From positions 1 through 64,000 of the forward strand of contig DHQO01000025.1 in the NCBI GenBank assembly GCA_002408125.1: a stretch of DNA of 64,000 nt. Reading direction: 5' to 3'. Below, piece by piece: positions 1 to 9,250 of this stretch. Below the pieces are notes generated by a model. It ran no database searches, was not told the origin of the DNA, and saw nothing but the letters and a program-made list of their open reading frames with translations. The translations under genes and the position numbers were made by a program. Source of the stretch: Hyphomonadaceae bacterium UBA5336 (GTDB lineage Bacteria > Pseudomonadota > Alphaproteobacteria > Caulobacterales > Hyphomonadaceae). The stretch's first letter is position 1, and each line of letters begins with the position of its first letter.

Positions 1-1
1 C

Positions 2-103
2 CCGGTCATTGTCGAAACTGTGATCGAGACCGATGCGGGCAATATCCGCCTGGAGAATTTCGATCTCGCCGATGTCGATGCCGGCTATTTCGTGTTCGGG
101 TAG
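2..103 (+). CDS. RTX calcium-binding protein, C-terminal end (5' truncated by window edge)
   Basis: Only the last 33 codons are inside the window. They encode a tail ending in DAGYFVFG and a TAG stop. This tail is nearly the same as the end of the next RTX protein (DAGDFVFG). A 45-base stretch (20-64) is identical to 6243-6287, so the two genes share a recently duplicated or converted 3' end. In type I secreted RTX proteins the C-terminus carries the export signal, so this is probably the signal of another member of the array. Nothing can be said about the rest of the protein. Confidence 0.8.
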   Translation, partial: PVIVETVIETDAGNIRLENFDLADVDAGYFVFG

Positions 104-176
104 GGGGGGGCACCCCACCGGCACCCTTCTTCAGACCCGGTGTGTCTGTGCGGTGCTGCAGGGCACTCTCATGAAC

Positions 177-216
177 CTGGCCGCCTTCGCTCTCGACCCG
201 GCGTGAAGGCGGCCAG
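177..216. repeat. 12-bp perfect inverted repeat between RTX genes
   Basis: Arms CTGGCCGCCTTC (177-188) and GAAGGCGGCCAG (205-216) are exact reverse complements separated by 16 bases. It lies 74 bases after the upstream RTX stop and about 100 bases before the next start. There is no T-run after the stem, so it is either a rho-independent-like terminator of weak form or an operator. The rest of 104-323 shows no gene. Confidence 0.6.
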
Positions 217-323
217 AACTGGCTCTGCGGCGAAATGGGAAATCCAGTGAATGATTGCTTGCCATGCCTTCCCCGGACTGAATAAGGTCGCGATCGGAGC
301 AGTTAACCATAAGGGTGGGGAAG

Positions 324-3300
324 ATGGCCGTTCTCAACGGAACCGGTGCTGGTGAAACTATTGATGGCACGGCAGGCGACGACCTGATTCGCGGCTATGG
401 CGGCGATGACACGCTGAATGGCCTGGGTGGTGACGACGATCTGCGCGGCGGCGCGGGGCGTGACTTCCTCTATGGCGGGGATGGCAACGACATCCTCGAT
501 GGCGGCGACGGGAACGACTATCTCTATCCAGGCAGCGGCAATAATACGGTCGATGGCGGGGCGGGCAGTTATGACATCCTGGGTTATAATTTCGGTGATT
601 TCGGGGCCGGCGCGCTGGATGTGACGATCACGGATTCAAGCATCAGCGACGCCAATTCCGGCCGCACAGACACTCTGGCCAATATCGAATCTCTCACCTT
701 CTTCGCCTATACCTCGCTTGATGACATGATCGATGCCTCGGCCGTGACGGCGATGAGGCTCAATCTCGCATCCGGTGCCGGCAATGACATGATCATTGGC
801 AGCGCGGGCAATGACCTCCTGCAGCCGGGGGCGGGCAGCGACACCGTGAATGGCGGTGCCGGCTTCGATTCTCTCAGCCTGAATTTTTATCATGTCGGCC
901 TGGCCGGCGCGGATATCACCATCACTGACTCGCTGGTGTCTGAGACCACCTCCGGTGACAGCAATATGCTGACCTCCATTGAGAGCGTGGATGTTGAGGG
1001 ATCTTCCGGCGATGATGTCTTTGATGCCAGCGCGGCAACGGTCGCTATCAGTTTTTACGCTTCGGGAGGCGTTGATACCTATACAGGCGGTGCCGGGGCA
1101 AACGTGTTCTCGTATCTGACCCTCGGCCACGTCACAGATGGTGATGACACGATTACCGATTTCGGGACGGGCGACGTGCTGGAGTTCTCTTCCATCCAGT
1201 ACAATTCCGGGGTTACGCCGGTCTTTATCGGCATGGCGGCCTTCAGCGGCGTGGCGGGTGAGTATCGCTATGAGCACTCCGGCGGGCAGACCCATGTCCA
1301 GTTCGATGCCGATGGGGACACGGTGTTCGATGGCCAGATCATTCTCTCAAATGGCGAGTTCGATCTTGCTGAAACCGGCGCCGGGTCCAATCAGCTCATA
1401 ATCGCGATCGTGGATGACATCTCTGCGGATACCTCGACCACCGGCACGCTCGCGGTCGGCGGCTCGGTCAGCTCCCAGCTGGATTTTCTCGGTGACCAGG
1501 ACTGGTTTGCGATCACGCTGACGGCTGGAGAGATCTACATATTCGATCTTTTCGGTTCAGGCGGCAGTCCCCTGGCGGATCCGTACATGTATCTTTACGA
1601 TTCCGCGGGCAGTCTCATCACCTATAATGATGACACTGATGGCCTGAATTCCCAGATCAGCTATACTGCGACCTATAGCGGGACATATTATGTGGCGGCG
1701 GATGCTTTTGCCGATGGCTATACGGGCGACTACACGCTGACAGCAGCCAGCCCTGCGATCCCTGTGGACGGCACTTCCGGCGATGACACGCTGGATGGCA
1801 CCGCCGGGCCCGACATCCTCAATGGTCTGGAAGGCAATGACACGCTCAACGGCTTTGCCGGCTCCGACCAGCTGAATGGCGGGGATGGGAATGACGTCCT
1901 GTCTGGCGGGGCCGGTGACAACACGCTGAATGGCGATGATGGCGACGACACATTCTATCTGGATGCCGGCTCGAACAGCTATATTGGCGGCGGCGCGGGC
2001 TTCGACACGATCTCCATCAATGCCAACTGGTCGACCTTCTACAATCTCGACGGTTCCTATGCAGGCTATCGCTATTTCTACGATGCCGTCGGCGGATATC
2101 ACGAATTTGTCGGGATTGAACGGATCGATTTCCTGGGCAGCTATACTGAAACCTTCCTGTTCGGCACGAGTGGCAATGACACACTCGATGGCAGCGCGAT
2201 CGGTAACCGCGTCTCGATCTATGGTGATGATGGCGACGACACGCTGATCGGCAGCGACTTTGGCGATACGCTCGATGGCGGGCTGGGTAACGACACGCTT
2301 CTGGGCGAGCTCGGGAACGATTTTCTGGGGGCGCAGGCCGGTGATGCCGACATGTTGGATGGCGGCGATGGATACGACCAGGCCCAGGTATCGAACTCCG
2401 GCCCCGCGGCAGGCGATATAACGATCACCGACCTGGCCATTTCATTTTCCGGATATGCAAATGCACTTTCACTGACATCGATCGAGTATATCTCGATTTA
2501 TGACTATTCGGGCGGCAACACGATTGATGGAAGTGCAGCGACGATTGCGCTGTGGCTGAGGGCAAGTTCGGGATCCCATACCCTTATCGGCGGCTCGGCG
2601 GCTGATTATATTCATGGTGGTTTTGGCAGTGATACCATGACCGGCAATGGCGGTTTGGATACTTTCGGCTACGATTCAGGCCTCGTGGGGATCATGGACG
2701 GGGACATTATCACCGACGCCGAGAGCGGTGAGATTGTCGATTTCCGCGGCGCAGACTTCAATGATGGCGATCTCACCTTTATCGACCAGGCTGCTTTTTC
2801 AGGCGTGGCCGGCGAGATTCGCTGGGAGGCTTCGGGGGGACAGACGCTGATCCAGGCCGATATGGATGGCGATGGCACGGCCGATGAAACCCTGACCATC
2901 CAGAACGGCGAGTTCGGCGTGCGTCTCGATCAGATGGATTATTACGGCGAGAGCTTCTCCCTGATTCTGGTCGAGAATCTTGATCTCGCTGGCAATGGCG
3001 GTGACAACACGCTCATCGGCGGGGCGGGCAACGATCTCATCCGCGGCTTTGCCGGCGACGATTATATCGATGGCCAGGCCGGGAATGACGATCTGCGCGG
3101 TGGGGCTGGCAATGACACCATCCTCGGCGGCACCGGCGACAATATCATCGATGGCGGGGCGGATGATGACAATATCCATATCAGCCTCGGATCGAACAAT
3201 CTGATTGATGGCGGTTCAGGCCACGATATCGTGCACATTTCTGGCGCGGGCAGCTATTTCGCAAATCTGGTGTTCGATGAGGACAATCCGGCGGCGTCTG

Positions 3301-6300
3301 TTGAATTCGTGAGCAGCTATCTCTGGACGGGGGCTGCCTACGAGCTCTTCTACACCACGATCACGAATGTCGAACAGGTCAATCACGACCAGGGCGGAGT
3401 GATCCGCGAACACCATTTCGGCACGGATGCGAGCGAGGTGTTCGACATGTCCGGTGTCACCAATGCGGTGTCGGTCTTCTCCGGCGCGGGTGACGATACG
3501 CTGATCGGCAATGACAATCTCAGCCAGTCGGGTATCCTGGTTGCGGGCAACGGCAATGACACGGTTCAGGGCGGGGATGCCGGTGAGCTGATCATTGTCG
3601 GCACCCAGGGCGACAACACCGTCGATGGCGGCGGCGGCGGTAACAGTCTTGGCGTGCGCGACGATGCCGGCGGCTCGACGGCCAGCTATTCGGCCACGGT
3701 CACCGACACAACCGTCGATCTCGGCGCGACCGGTGGGCTGACCAGCTTTACCAATATCGGCAGCCTCGATCTCTGGTTCGACACGAGCGGCAACAATACG
3801 GTCGATGCCAGCGCCAACTCGATCGGTGTTTCGGTTCTGACGGGCTCGGGCGAGGACATGCTGACCGGCGGCACCGGTTCGGACTATCTCGACGGTGCCG
3901 GCGGCAATGACACGCTCAATGGCGGGGATGGCGATGATATCATTGTCGGCGGACAGGGCAGCGACACGCTGACCGGGGGCGCCGGCCTGGATGTTTTCGA
4001 ACTCTCCGGAAACATTATCGGCGTCATGGACGGCGATACCGTTACCGACATGGAAGCAGGCGAACAGTTCGAGTTCTACAACTCCAGCGACCTGTTCCTG
4101 AGCTATGTCGGGACAGGTGCCTTCACAGGCGTGGCCGGTCAGATCCGCACCGAACAGGCCGATGGCAATACGCTGCTTATCCTCGACTCCGATGGCGACG
4201 GGACCGGCGACGAGACGCTGACCATCCTGGGAGAGTTCGGCTTGAGTGCCTCCTATGATTCCTATACCGGCGAGCTGCAATTCCTCACCGCCGTCGAAAA
4301 CCTGGATATTACCGGCACGGCCAATGATGATTCGCTGGCAGGTGATGAAGGAGACGACCTGATCCGCGGATTTGCCGGCAATGACATACTGGAAGGCTTT
4401 GGCGGCAATGATGACCTGCGCGGCGGGGCGGGCAATGATGTCCTGTATGGCGATGATGGTGACGACATTCTCAATGCCGGCGGTGGTGATGATTATGCTT
4501 ATGGCGGCAATGGTGACGACATTCTCGATGCCGGCGATGGCGATGATAGTGCCTACGGCGGCAATGGCCATGACACTCTGCTTGGCGGGGAAGGCAATGA
4601 CCTGCTTGTCGGTGATGGCGGCGATGATCTGATCCAGGGCGGCCCGGGCATTGACGCCCTGTATGGCAATGATGGCAATGACCAGCTCGATGGCGGCGAC
4701 GGGGTCGATTTTCTGCGCGGGCGTGCGGGCGCCGACCTGCTGACGGGGGGCGCAGGCCGCGATTATTTCACCAACTTTGTTCTCGGCGAAGCCGATGGCG
4801 ATGTGATCACCGATTATGAAGCCGACGAGCTGATCGGCTGGGAGTATTCCGGTCTCTTCACCCCGGACTTTATCGGCACCGCGGCCTTCTCCGGGGGCGT
4901 GGGTCAGCTGCGGTATGAAAAATCTGGCGGCCAGACCATCATCGAGTTCGATAGTGATGGTGACGGCTCTGCAGATGAGACCATGATCATCGCCAATGGC
5001 GAGTTCGACCTGATCCTTGCATCCTACGAACCTGAATTCAATTTCATTGCCTTGGGCACGGCCGTATCCGTGACGGAAACGGGGACGGACGAAACCGACG
5101 AATTGCTGGGCACCGGGCTTGGCGACACGCTCTCGGGTGCGGCCGGCAATGATTATCTCTACGGGTTCGGCGGCGATGATGTCCTGTCCGGCGGTAGCGG
5201 CAATGACTATGTCTACGGCTATGATGGTGCCGACACCCTGCTCGGCGGCGATGGCGATGATGTCATTTACGGCGATTCCGGGGACGATTCCCTCAATGGC
5301 GGGAATGACAATGACTTCCTGTCCGGCAATTCCGGCAATGACACCCTCGAGGGCGGCAGCGGCAATGACACGCTCTATGGCGGGACCGGCATGGATGAAC
5401 TGTTCGGTGGCGCGGGTGCGGACTACCTGTTCGGCGATGATGGTGACGACACGCTACGCGGCCAGGGTGGCAGCGACTCGCTCTATGGCGACAGCGGAAA
5501 TGACGATCTCGCGGGCAATAATGGCGAGGACGGTCTCTCCGGCGGTGCGGGCAATGACCTGCTCGATGGGGGACAGGACAATGACCAGCTCTATGGCGGC
5601 GCCGACAATGACACCGCGTTCGGCGGGTCCGGGCAGGACTGGATAGAAGGCGAGGATGGAGACGACCTCCTTCTCGGCCAGGGCGGCGAGGACTATATCG
5701 ACGGTGGCTCGGGCAATGACGAGCTGCGCGGGGGCGGCAAGGATGACGCGCTCTACGGCAATGATGGCGATGACCTGATCTTCGGCGAGACCGGCGCCGA
5801 TGAGCTTTATGGCGGTGAGGGCAATGATACGCTGTCGGGCGCGGGCGGGGCCGATACGCTCTTTGGCGATGGCGGCGATGACGATCTCAATGGCGGGGTG
5901 GCCATCGACACGCTGAATGGCGGGGACGGCAATGATCTGCTCTCGGGCGGCGGCGGCAATGACGTGCTGAACGGCGAGGCTGGCGAGGACCGCCTGTTCG
6001 GCGACGAGGGCAACGACATGCTCGACGGCGGGGCCGGGTTCGACCGGCTGAACGGCGGGGAAGGCATTGATGTGCTGACCGGCGGGGCGGATGTGGACTG
6101 GTTCATCCTGACGGGGGCCGATTTCGGCAATGACCGGGTGACGGATTTCGAGGACGGGGTGGACAAGCTCGTCTTCCGCGCCTCGACCGGGGTCACCTCG
6201 ATGGAGGATATCAATGATATTCGCCAGGCGGGATCGGATGTCGTGATCGAGACCGATGCGGGCAATATCCGCCTGGAGAATTTCGATGTCGGAGATGTCG

Positions 6301-6326
6301 ATGCGGGCGATTTCGTGTTCGGGTAA
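324..6326 (+). CDS. Giant RTX protein with PPC domain and four internal serralysin-C-like modules
   Basis: About 2000 residues, acidic, dominated by GGxGxDxLxG nonapeptides that bind calcium and fold as beta-rolls after export. There is no Sec signal peptide, as expected for type I secretion. I chose ATG 324 (MAVLNG) over the in-frame GTG at 315, because the paralog at 12342 also begins MATLNG and GGTGGGG precedes it. A bacterial pre-peptidase C-terminal (PPC) type domain lies at about residues 364-475 (1414-1747). Four related non-RTX modules resembling the serralysin C-terminal region recur near 1093-1395, 2620-2965, 3950-4310 and 4735-5060; each has a TDGD..TDF start and an NGEFDL-like end. 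A cassette DLIRGxxGxD...DDLRGG occurs near residues 20, 905 and 1347. The last 80 residues match the other RTX C-termini. It ends 4 bases from the convergent kinase gene. The function could be adhesin, surface layer or enzyme scaffold; no catalytic domain was recognised. Confidence 0.9.
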   Translation: MAVLNGTGAGETIDGTAGDDLIRGYGGDDTLNGLGGDDDLRGGAGRDFLYGGDGNDILDGGDGNDYLYPGSGNNTVDGGAGSYDILGYNFGDFGAGALDVTITDSSISDANSGRTDTLANIESLTFFAYTSLDDMIDASAVTAMRLNLASGAGNDMIIGSAGNDLLQPGAGSDTVNGGAGFDSLSLNFYHVGLAGADITITDSLVSETTSGDSNMLTSIESVDVEGSSGDDVFDASAATVAISFYASGGVDTYTGGAGANVFSYLTLGHVTDGDDTITDFGTGDVLEFSSIQYNSGVTPVFIGMAAFSGVAGEYRYEHSGGQTHVQFDADGDTVFDGQIILSNGEFDLAETGAGSNQLIIAIVDDISADTSTTGTLAVGGSVSSQLDFLGDQDWFAITLTAGEIYIFDLFGSGGSPLADPYMYLYDSAGSLITYNDDTDGLNSQISYTATYSGTYYVAADAFADGYTGDYTLTAASPAIPVDGTSGDDTLDGTAGPDILNGLEGNDTLNGFAGSDQLNGGDGNDVLSGGAGDNTLNGDDGDDTFYLDAGSNSYIGGGAGFDTISINANWSTFYNLDGSYAGYRYFYDAVGGYHEFVGIERIDFLGSYTETFLFGTSGNDTLDGSAIGNRVSIYGDDGDDTLIGSDFGDTLDGGLGNDTLLGELGNDFLGAQAGDADMLDGGDGYDQAQVSNSGPAAGDITITDLAISFSGYANALSLTSIEYISIYDYSGGNTIDGSAATIALWLRASSGSHTLIGGSAADYIHGGFGSDTMTGNGGLDTFGYDSGLVGIMDGDIITDAESGEIVDFRGADFNDGDLTFIDQAAFSGVAGEIRWEASGGQTLIQADMDGDGTADETLTIQNGEFGVRLDQMDYYGESFSLILVENLDLAGNGGDNTLIGGAGNDLIRGFAGDDYIDGQAGNDDLRGGAGNDTILGGTGDNIIDGGADDDNIHISLGSNNLIDGGSGHDIVHISGAGSYFANLVFDEDNPAASVEFVSSYLWTGAAYELFYTTITNVEQVNHDQGGVIREHHFGTDASEVFDMSGVTNAVSVFSGAGDDTLIGNDNLSQSGILVAGNGNDTVQGGDAGELIIVGTQGDNTVDGGGGGNSLGVRDDAGGSTASYSATVTDTTVDLGATGGLTSFTNIGSLDLWFDTSGNNTVDASANSIGVSVLTGSGEDMLTGGTGSDYLDGAGGNDTLNGGDGDDIIVGGQGSDTLTGGAGLDVFELSGNIIGVMDGDTVTDMEAGEQFEFYNSSDLFLSYVGTGAFTGVAGQIRTEQADGNTLLILDSDGDGTGDETLTILGEFGLSASYDSYTGELQFLTAVENLDITGTANDDSLAGDEGDDLIRGFAGNDILEGFGGNDDLRGGAGNDVLYGDDGDDILNAGGGDDYAYGGNGDDILDAGDGDDSAYGGNGHDTLLGGEGNDLLVGDGGDDLIQGGPGIDALYGNDGNDQLDGGDGVDFLRGRAGADLLTGGAGRDYFTNFVLGEADGDVITDYEADELIGWEYSGLFTPDFIGTAAFSGGVGQLRYEKSGGQTIIEFDSDGDGSADETMIIANGEFDLILASYEPEFNFIALGTAVSVTETGTDETDELLGTGLGDTLSGAAGNDYLYGFGGDDVLSGGSGNDYVYGYDGADTLLGGDGDDVIYGDSGDDSLNGGNDNDFLSGNSGNDTLEGGSGNDTLYGGTGMDELFGGAGADYLFGDDGDDTLRGQGGSDSLYGDSGNDDLAGNNGEDGLSGGAGNDLLDGGQDNDQLYGGADNDTAFGGSGQDWIEGEDGDDLLLGQGGEDYIDGGSGNDELRGGGKDDALYGNDGDDLIFGETGADELYGGEGNDTLSGAGGADTLFGDGGDDDLNGGVAIDTLNGGDGNDLLSGGGGNDVLNGEAGEDRLFGDEGNDMLDGGAGFDRLNGGEGIDVLTGGADVDWFILTGADFGNDRVTDFEDGVDKLVFRASTGVTSMEDINDIRQAGSDVVIETDAGNIRLENFDVGDVDAGDFVFG

Positions 6327-6330
6327 GGGG

Positions 6331-8277
6331 TCAGGCCACAGCGGGTTTTGCCTGGAGGGCCTCTTCAGGCGGGCTTAAAGTCAGCTGCACGCGCGTGCCG
6401 CCACTTTCCAGGGATGTGATCGCGAGATCGGCGCCCAGCCGTGCCGCGCGGCTGCGCATGGATTGCAGGCCCTTGCCCTGGGGCGCGCCATCCGGGATCC
6501 CGCGGCCGGTATCGGTCACGGCCAGTTGCAGGCTGCCGGCCTCGTCCTCGGACAGGGAGACAGTCAGCCTGTCGGCGCCGGAATGCTGGATCGCATTCGA
6601 GCAGGCCTCCTGCAGGATGCGCAGAACCTGCAGGATCGCATCAGGCCCCAGCACAAGATCGCGGATATCCGGGTCGACATCCCAGACAAAATCCACGCCC
6701 GATTCACGCAGTTTCGGCTCCAGCCGGTTGCGGAAGGCGCCGATGGCATAGGTCAGGCTGTCGCCGGCTGTATCGAGACTGTCCACGATCAGGCGCAGAT
6801 CCTCCAGCATGGCCGAAAGCGAGCGGCTGACATCGGCAATCTGGACTTGGCCGGAGCGCGACTGGAGAATGAGCGAGACGAGCTGGCCGCCAATCCCGTC
6901 ATGCATGTCGCGCATCAGCCGCCGGCGCTCTTCCAGCAGGGTGCGCTCGCGCGCGACATCCTGCTCGCGCGAGAAGGCCGCGGCGAGTTCCTCTTCACGC
7001 TCGGACAGTTTTTCCTCGAGAATATCGCTATGGGCGACGGCGATGCGCCGGGCGCGGGTGGCCTGGGTCGCGATCGAGGCGCACATGCCGAGGGCGAAGA
7101 CAATTGCGAACCAGGGCACGGAATAGAAGGTGAGCGAAAGGTCCGGAAAGAGGGGCAGGATGATGCCGAACCGGTCATCTGTGCCATCTACGAAGACGGC
7201 GAAAAGGCAGGCCGTATAGGCGATCAGCTCGACCGTATCGATTTCGCGCGATTTGAGATTGTGCCAGGCCAGCGCCAGGACAAGGACAGGTGCGAGCAGC
7301 ATTTTCGACCAGACCTCGATCGGCCAGCCCCATTCATAGACGGCGCGGCTGCCGTCAAAGCCCGCCAGGATCACGCCGCCGGTACAGACCAGAGAGGCCA
7401 GCCCCGCACCGGCCAGCCAATACCATCTCGCGCCCATCCAGGTGAGGACCGAGAACACAAAGCCGGTGACCAGGAGATAGGGCGTGACATAGCCGATGAC
7501 CGAGCGCCAGGGATTGCCCACCCCGGTCGGGAAGCCGAGCACATTGAGATTGTAGAGCGTCCAGGTCACGAGCAGCGCAACGATGCCATAGGCGCGCCAG
7601 CGGTCCTGTCTTGGCCATTGCACCACCAGGAAGAGCACCGCGACAAAGATCAGCAGGGCGACGGAGACCGATGGCAGGAGACTTGAGAAAAGGTCCGACC
7701 ACCAAACCGCGCGCATGATCGGCCTGGCATTTCCGATGGTCACCACCGGGGCGATCTTGCGCTGGATGCCGCCCTGCACGAAGGACAGCACATTCTCCCC
7801 CGACTGCAGCACATCGTTCGGGATCATGAAGGCAATCGGAGCGTAGCCCTGATTGCCGGTCCAGGCATTCTTCTGGCTGGACGCATAGATCTGGTGCCCG
7901 TTGACGGACACTTTCATGATGGTGCGGGCAATCGCGAAATGCGCCGCCATGGGCCGGTCCAGCGAGACCTCGTCGACGGTAAAGCGCTGCACGAAGATCG
8001 CCCCGCTGGTCGCGTCCGGATCGACATGCAGATAGACTTCATATTCCGGGTCCAGCGGCACGATGATGGGCGTCTGGTCGGCCGGCACGGCGTATTCGGG
8101 GTTATTCTCCTGATCGCCAAGAAATAGCTCGATCGTCTGGGCCGACGGCGCCGTGGTCGGGCGGGCGAGGACTTCGCTGGTGGCGATCAGGCCCCAGCCG
8201 AGCACCAGCCCGGCCAGCACGGCAAGACCAACGGCCATGGCACGCCGGGGCCTCAGATCGCGGAACCAGGCCGGCAT
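6331..8277 (-). CDS. Sensor histidine kinase, 7TMR-DISM-like with NarX/DegS-type kinase core
   Basis: 648 residues. A first membrane segment (about 13-35) is followed by a periplasmic sensing region to about residue 195 with a beta-rich, jelly-roll look. Seven hydrophobic segments (about 205-410) then give a 7TMR-DISM-like layout. After a coiled linker comes a HisKA_3 dimerisation domain with the phospho-acceptor in RDMHDGIGG (H459), then an HATPase with N561 in QEACSNAIQH and the G1 box DTGRGIP (D589). It would autophosphorylate and pass phosphate to the regulator encoded just upstream. The regulator stop and the kinase start share one base (TGATG at 8275-8279), so they are translationally coupled. 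It sits between RTX genes, convergent with the 2000-residue one. Control of the RTX genes is plausible but inferred; the ligand is unknown. Confidence 0.9.
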   Translation of the reverse strand: MPAWFRDLRPRRAMAVGLAVLAGLVLGWGLIATSEVLARPTTAPSAQTIELFLGDQENNPEYAVPADQTPIIVPLDPEYEVYLHVDPDATSGAIFVQRFTVDEVSLDRPMAAHFAIARTIMKVSVNGHQIYASSQKNAWTGNQGYAPIAFMIPNDVLQSGENVLSFVQGGIQRKIAPVVTIGNARPIMRAVWWSDLFSSLLPSVSVALLIFVAVLFLVVQWPRQDRWRAYGIVALLVTWTLYNLNVLGFPTGVGNPWRSVIGYVTPYLLVTGFVFSVLTWMGARWYWLAGAGLASLVCTGGVILAGFDGSRAVYEWGWPIEVWSKMLLAPVLVLALAWHNLKSREIDTVELIAYTACLFAVFVDGTDDRFGIILPLFPDLSLTFYSVPWFAIVFALGMCASIATQATRARRIAVAHSDILEEKLSEREEELAAAFSREQDVARERTLLEERRRLMRDMHDGIGGQLVSLILQSRSGQVQIADVSRSLSAMLEDLRLIVDSLDTAGDSLTYAIGAFRNRLEPKLRESGVDFVWDVDPDIRDLVLGPDAILQVLRILQEACSNAIQHSGADRLTVSLSEDEAGSLQLAVTDTGRGIPDGAPQGKGLQSMRSRAARLGADLAITSLESGGTRVQLTLSPPEEALQAKPAVA

Positions 8278-8978
8278 CAGACGCTGTCCCCGGAAAGATC
8301 GAGCGTGATGTCGCCGGCCTGCATGGCGCGGGCAACGGCCGCCGCGCGGGTATTGACCTGCAGCTTGCGGAAGACCGAGCGCATATGGTCTGCTACCGTA
8401 TAGGGCGAGACACCGAGGCGCCGGGCGGTCTCCTTGTCGGTCGCCCCGGTGGCAAGGCAGTGCAGCACATCGCGCTCGCGCGGCGAGAGGCCGGAGGCCT
8501 GGACCGCATCCTCCTGGTCGCTGTTGCCGGAAAATTCCTTGATCAGGAAACGGGCCACCGACGGGCTGATCGGCGCATTGCCCGACAGGGTCTGAAGGAT
8601 CGCTTCGCGCAGTTCAAAGCCGGTGGCGCCTTTCAGCAGATAGCCGCAGGCCCCGGCCCGGAAGGCGGCCACCACGGCGCGTTCATCGCCCAGCACGCTG
8701 ATCACGATGATCCGGGTCTTGCCGCCGGCATTCAGCGTCTCGATGAGATCGAAGGCGGCACCATCGGGCAGCATGAGGTCGACCAGCAGGATATCCGGCG
8801 GATCCTGCAGGAAGGGCGCGGCCTGTTTCAGCGTTGCCGCCTCGCCGGCCAGGCTGAAATAGGGCTCTGCCTCGATCAGCTCGACAAAGGCGCGCCGGAT
8901 CGTGTCGTCATCCTCCAGGATGGCCACGCTGCGGGCCAGAGATTCCCTGGGCAGTTCTGCCATTGCGAGCCTCGCCAT
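8277..8978 (-). CDS. NarL/FixJ-type response regulator with LuxR HTH
   Basis: 233 residues. The receiver domain has an acidic triad at D23-D25, phospho-acceptor D67 in LLVDLMLPDG, S94 and the conserved K116 in GYLLKGA. The C-terminal LuxR-type helix-turn-helix starts LSPRERDVL and contains KETARRLGVSPYTVADHM. It is the partner of the downstream kinase, coupled by a TGATG overlap. The start used is the first ATG; MAELPR five codons later would also leave the domain intact. The gene is divergent from the RTX gene at 9251, and an elaborate inverted repeat at 9015-9077 lies between them. That makes autoregulation and RTX regulation reasonable but untested. Confidence 0.92.
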   Translation of the reverse strand: MARLAMAELPRESLARSVAILEDDDTIRRAFVELIEAEPYFSLAGEAATLKQAAPFLQDPPDILLVDLMLPDGAAFDLIETLNAGGKTRIIVISVLGDERAVVAAFRAGACGYLLKGATGFELREAILQTLSGNAPISPSVARFLIKEFSGNSDQEDAVQASGLSPRERDVLHCLATGATDKETARRLGVSPYTVADHMRSVFRKLQVNTRAAAVARAMQAGDITLDLSGDSV

Positions 8979-9014
8979 TGTCTCTCTCCCCCGGAAACCC
9001 GTGCCCTTTGTGGC

Positions 9015-9077
9015 AGTTTCGCGCAGGTTCGGTGGGCCTGGTTACCCCTCATCTGAGGGGATTGACCGAACGAAACT
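9015..9077. promoter_or_regulatory. Nested three-tier inverted repeat between response regulator and RTX gene
   Basis: Three inverted repeats are nested around one centre: AGTTTCG/CGAAACT (9015-9021, 9071-9077), TTCGGT/ACCGAA (9028-9033, 9065-9070) and CCCCTCA/TGAGGGG (9045-9051, 9054-9060). The region lies 37 bases upstream of the regulator gene and about 170 bases upstream of the RTX start. It could be an operator for the NarL-type regulator or a structured 5' leader. It is too far from any gene end in the right orientation to be an obvious terminator. Confidence 0.55.
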
Positions 9078-9250
9078 ACGATTTCTCCGGCGCTTCAAGC
9101 GCTGGCGGGGCTCGCGCGAGGCCCCTCGTTTCATCGGGATGAATGGCCATGCGGATCGCGAGATACCTGTCCGGCGGCCCGGTCTTCAAGCAAGGCACCG
9201 GGCCGTCAACACGACGCGTACGCATTTGCATCCCAGGGGGAGAGAACCCG

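Noticed and set aside
315..323. GTG start of the first full RTX gene
   Set aside because: The following ATG at 324 gives the MAxLNG start shared with the RTX gene at 12342.
3216..4571. Long antisense open frame (451 codons) opposite the first RTX gene, and similar ones at 10910-11743 and 14088-15308
   Set aside because: They are mirror images of the GGxGxD repeat: low-complexity Ile/Val/Ala-rich translation with no domain or start signal. Repetitive high-GC coding DNA produces such frames.
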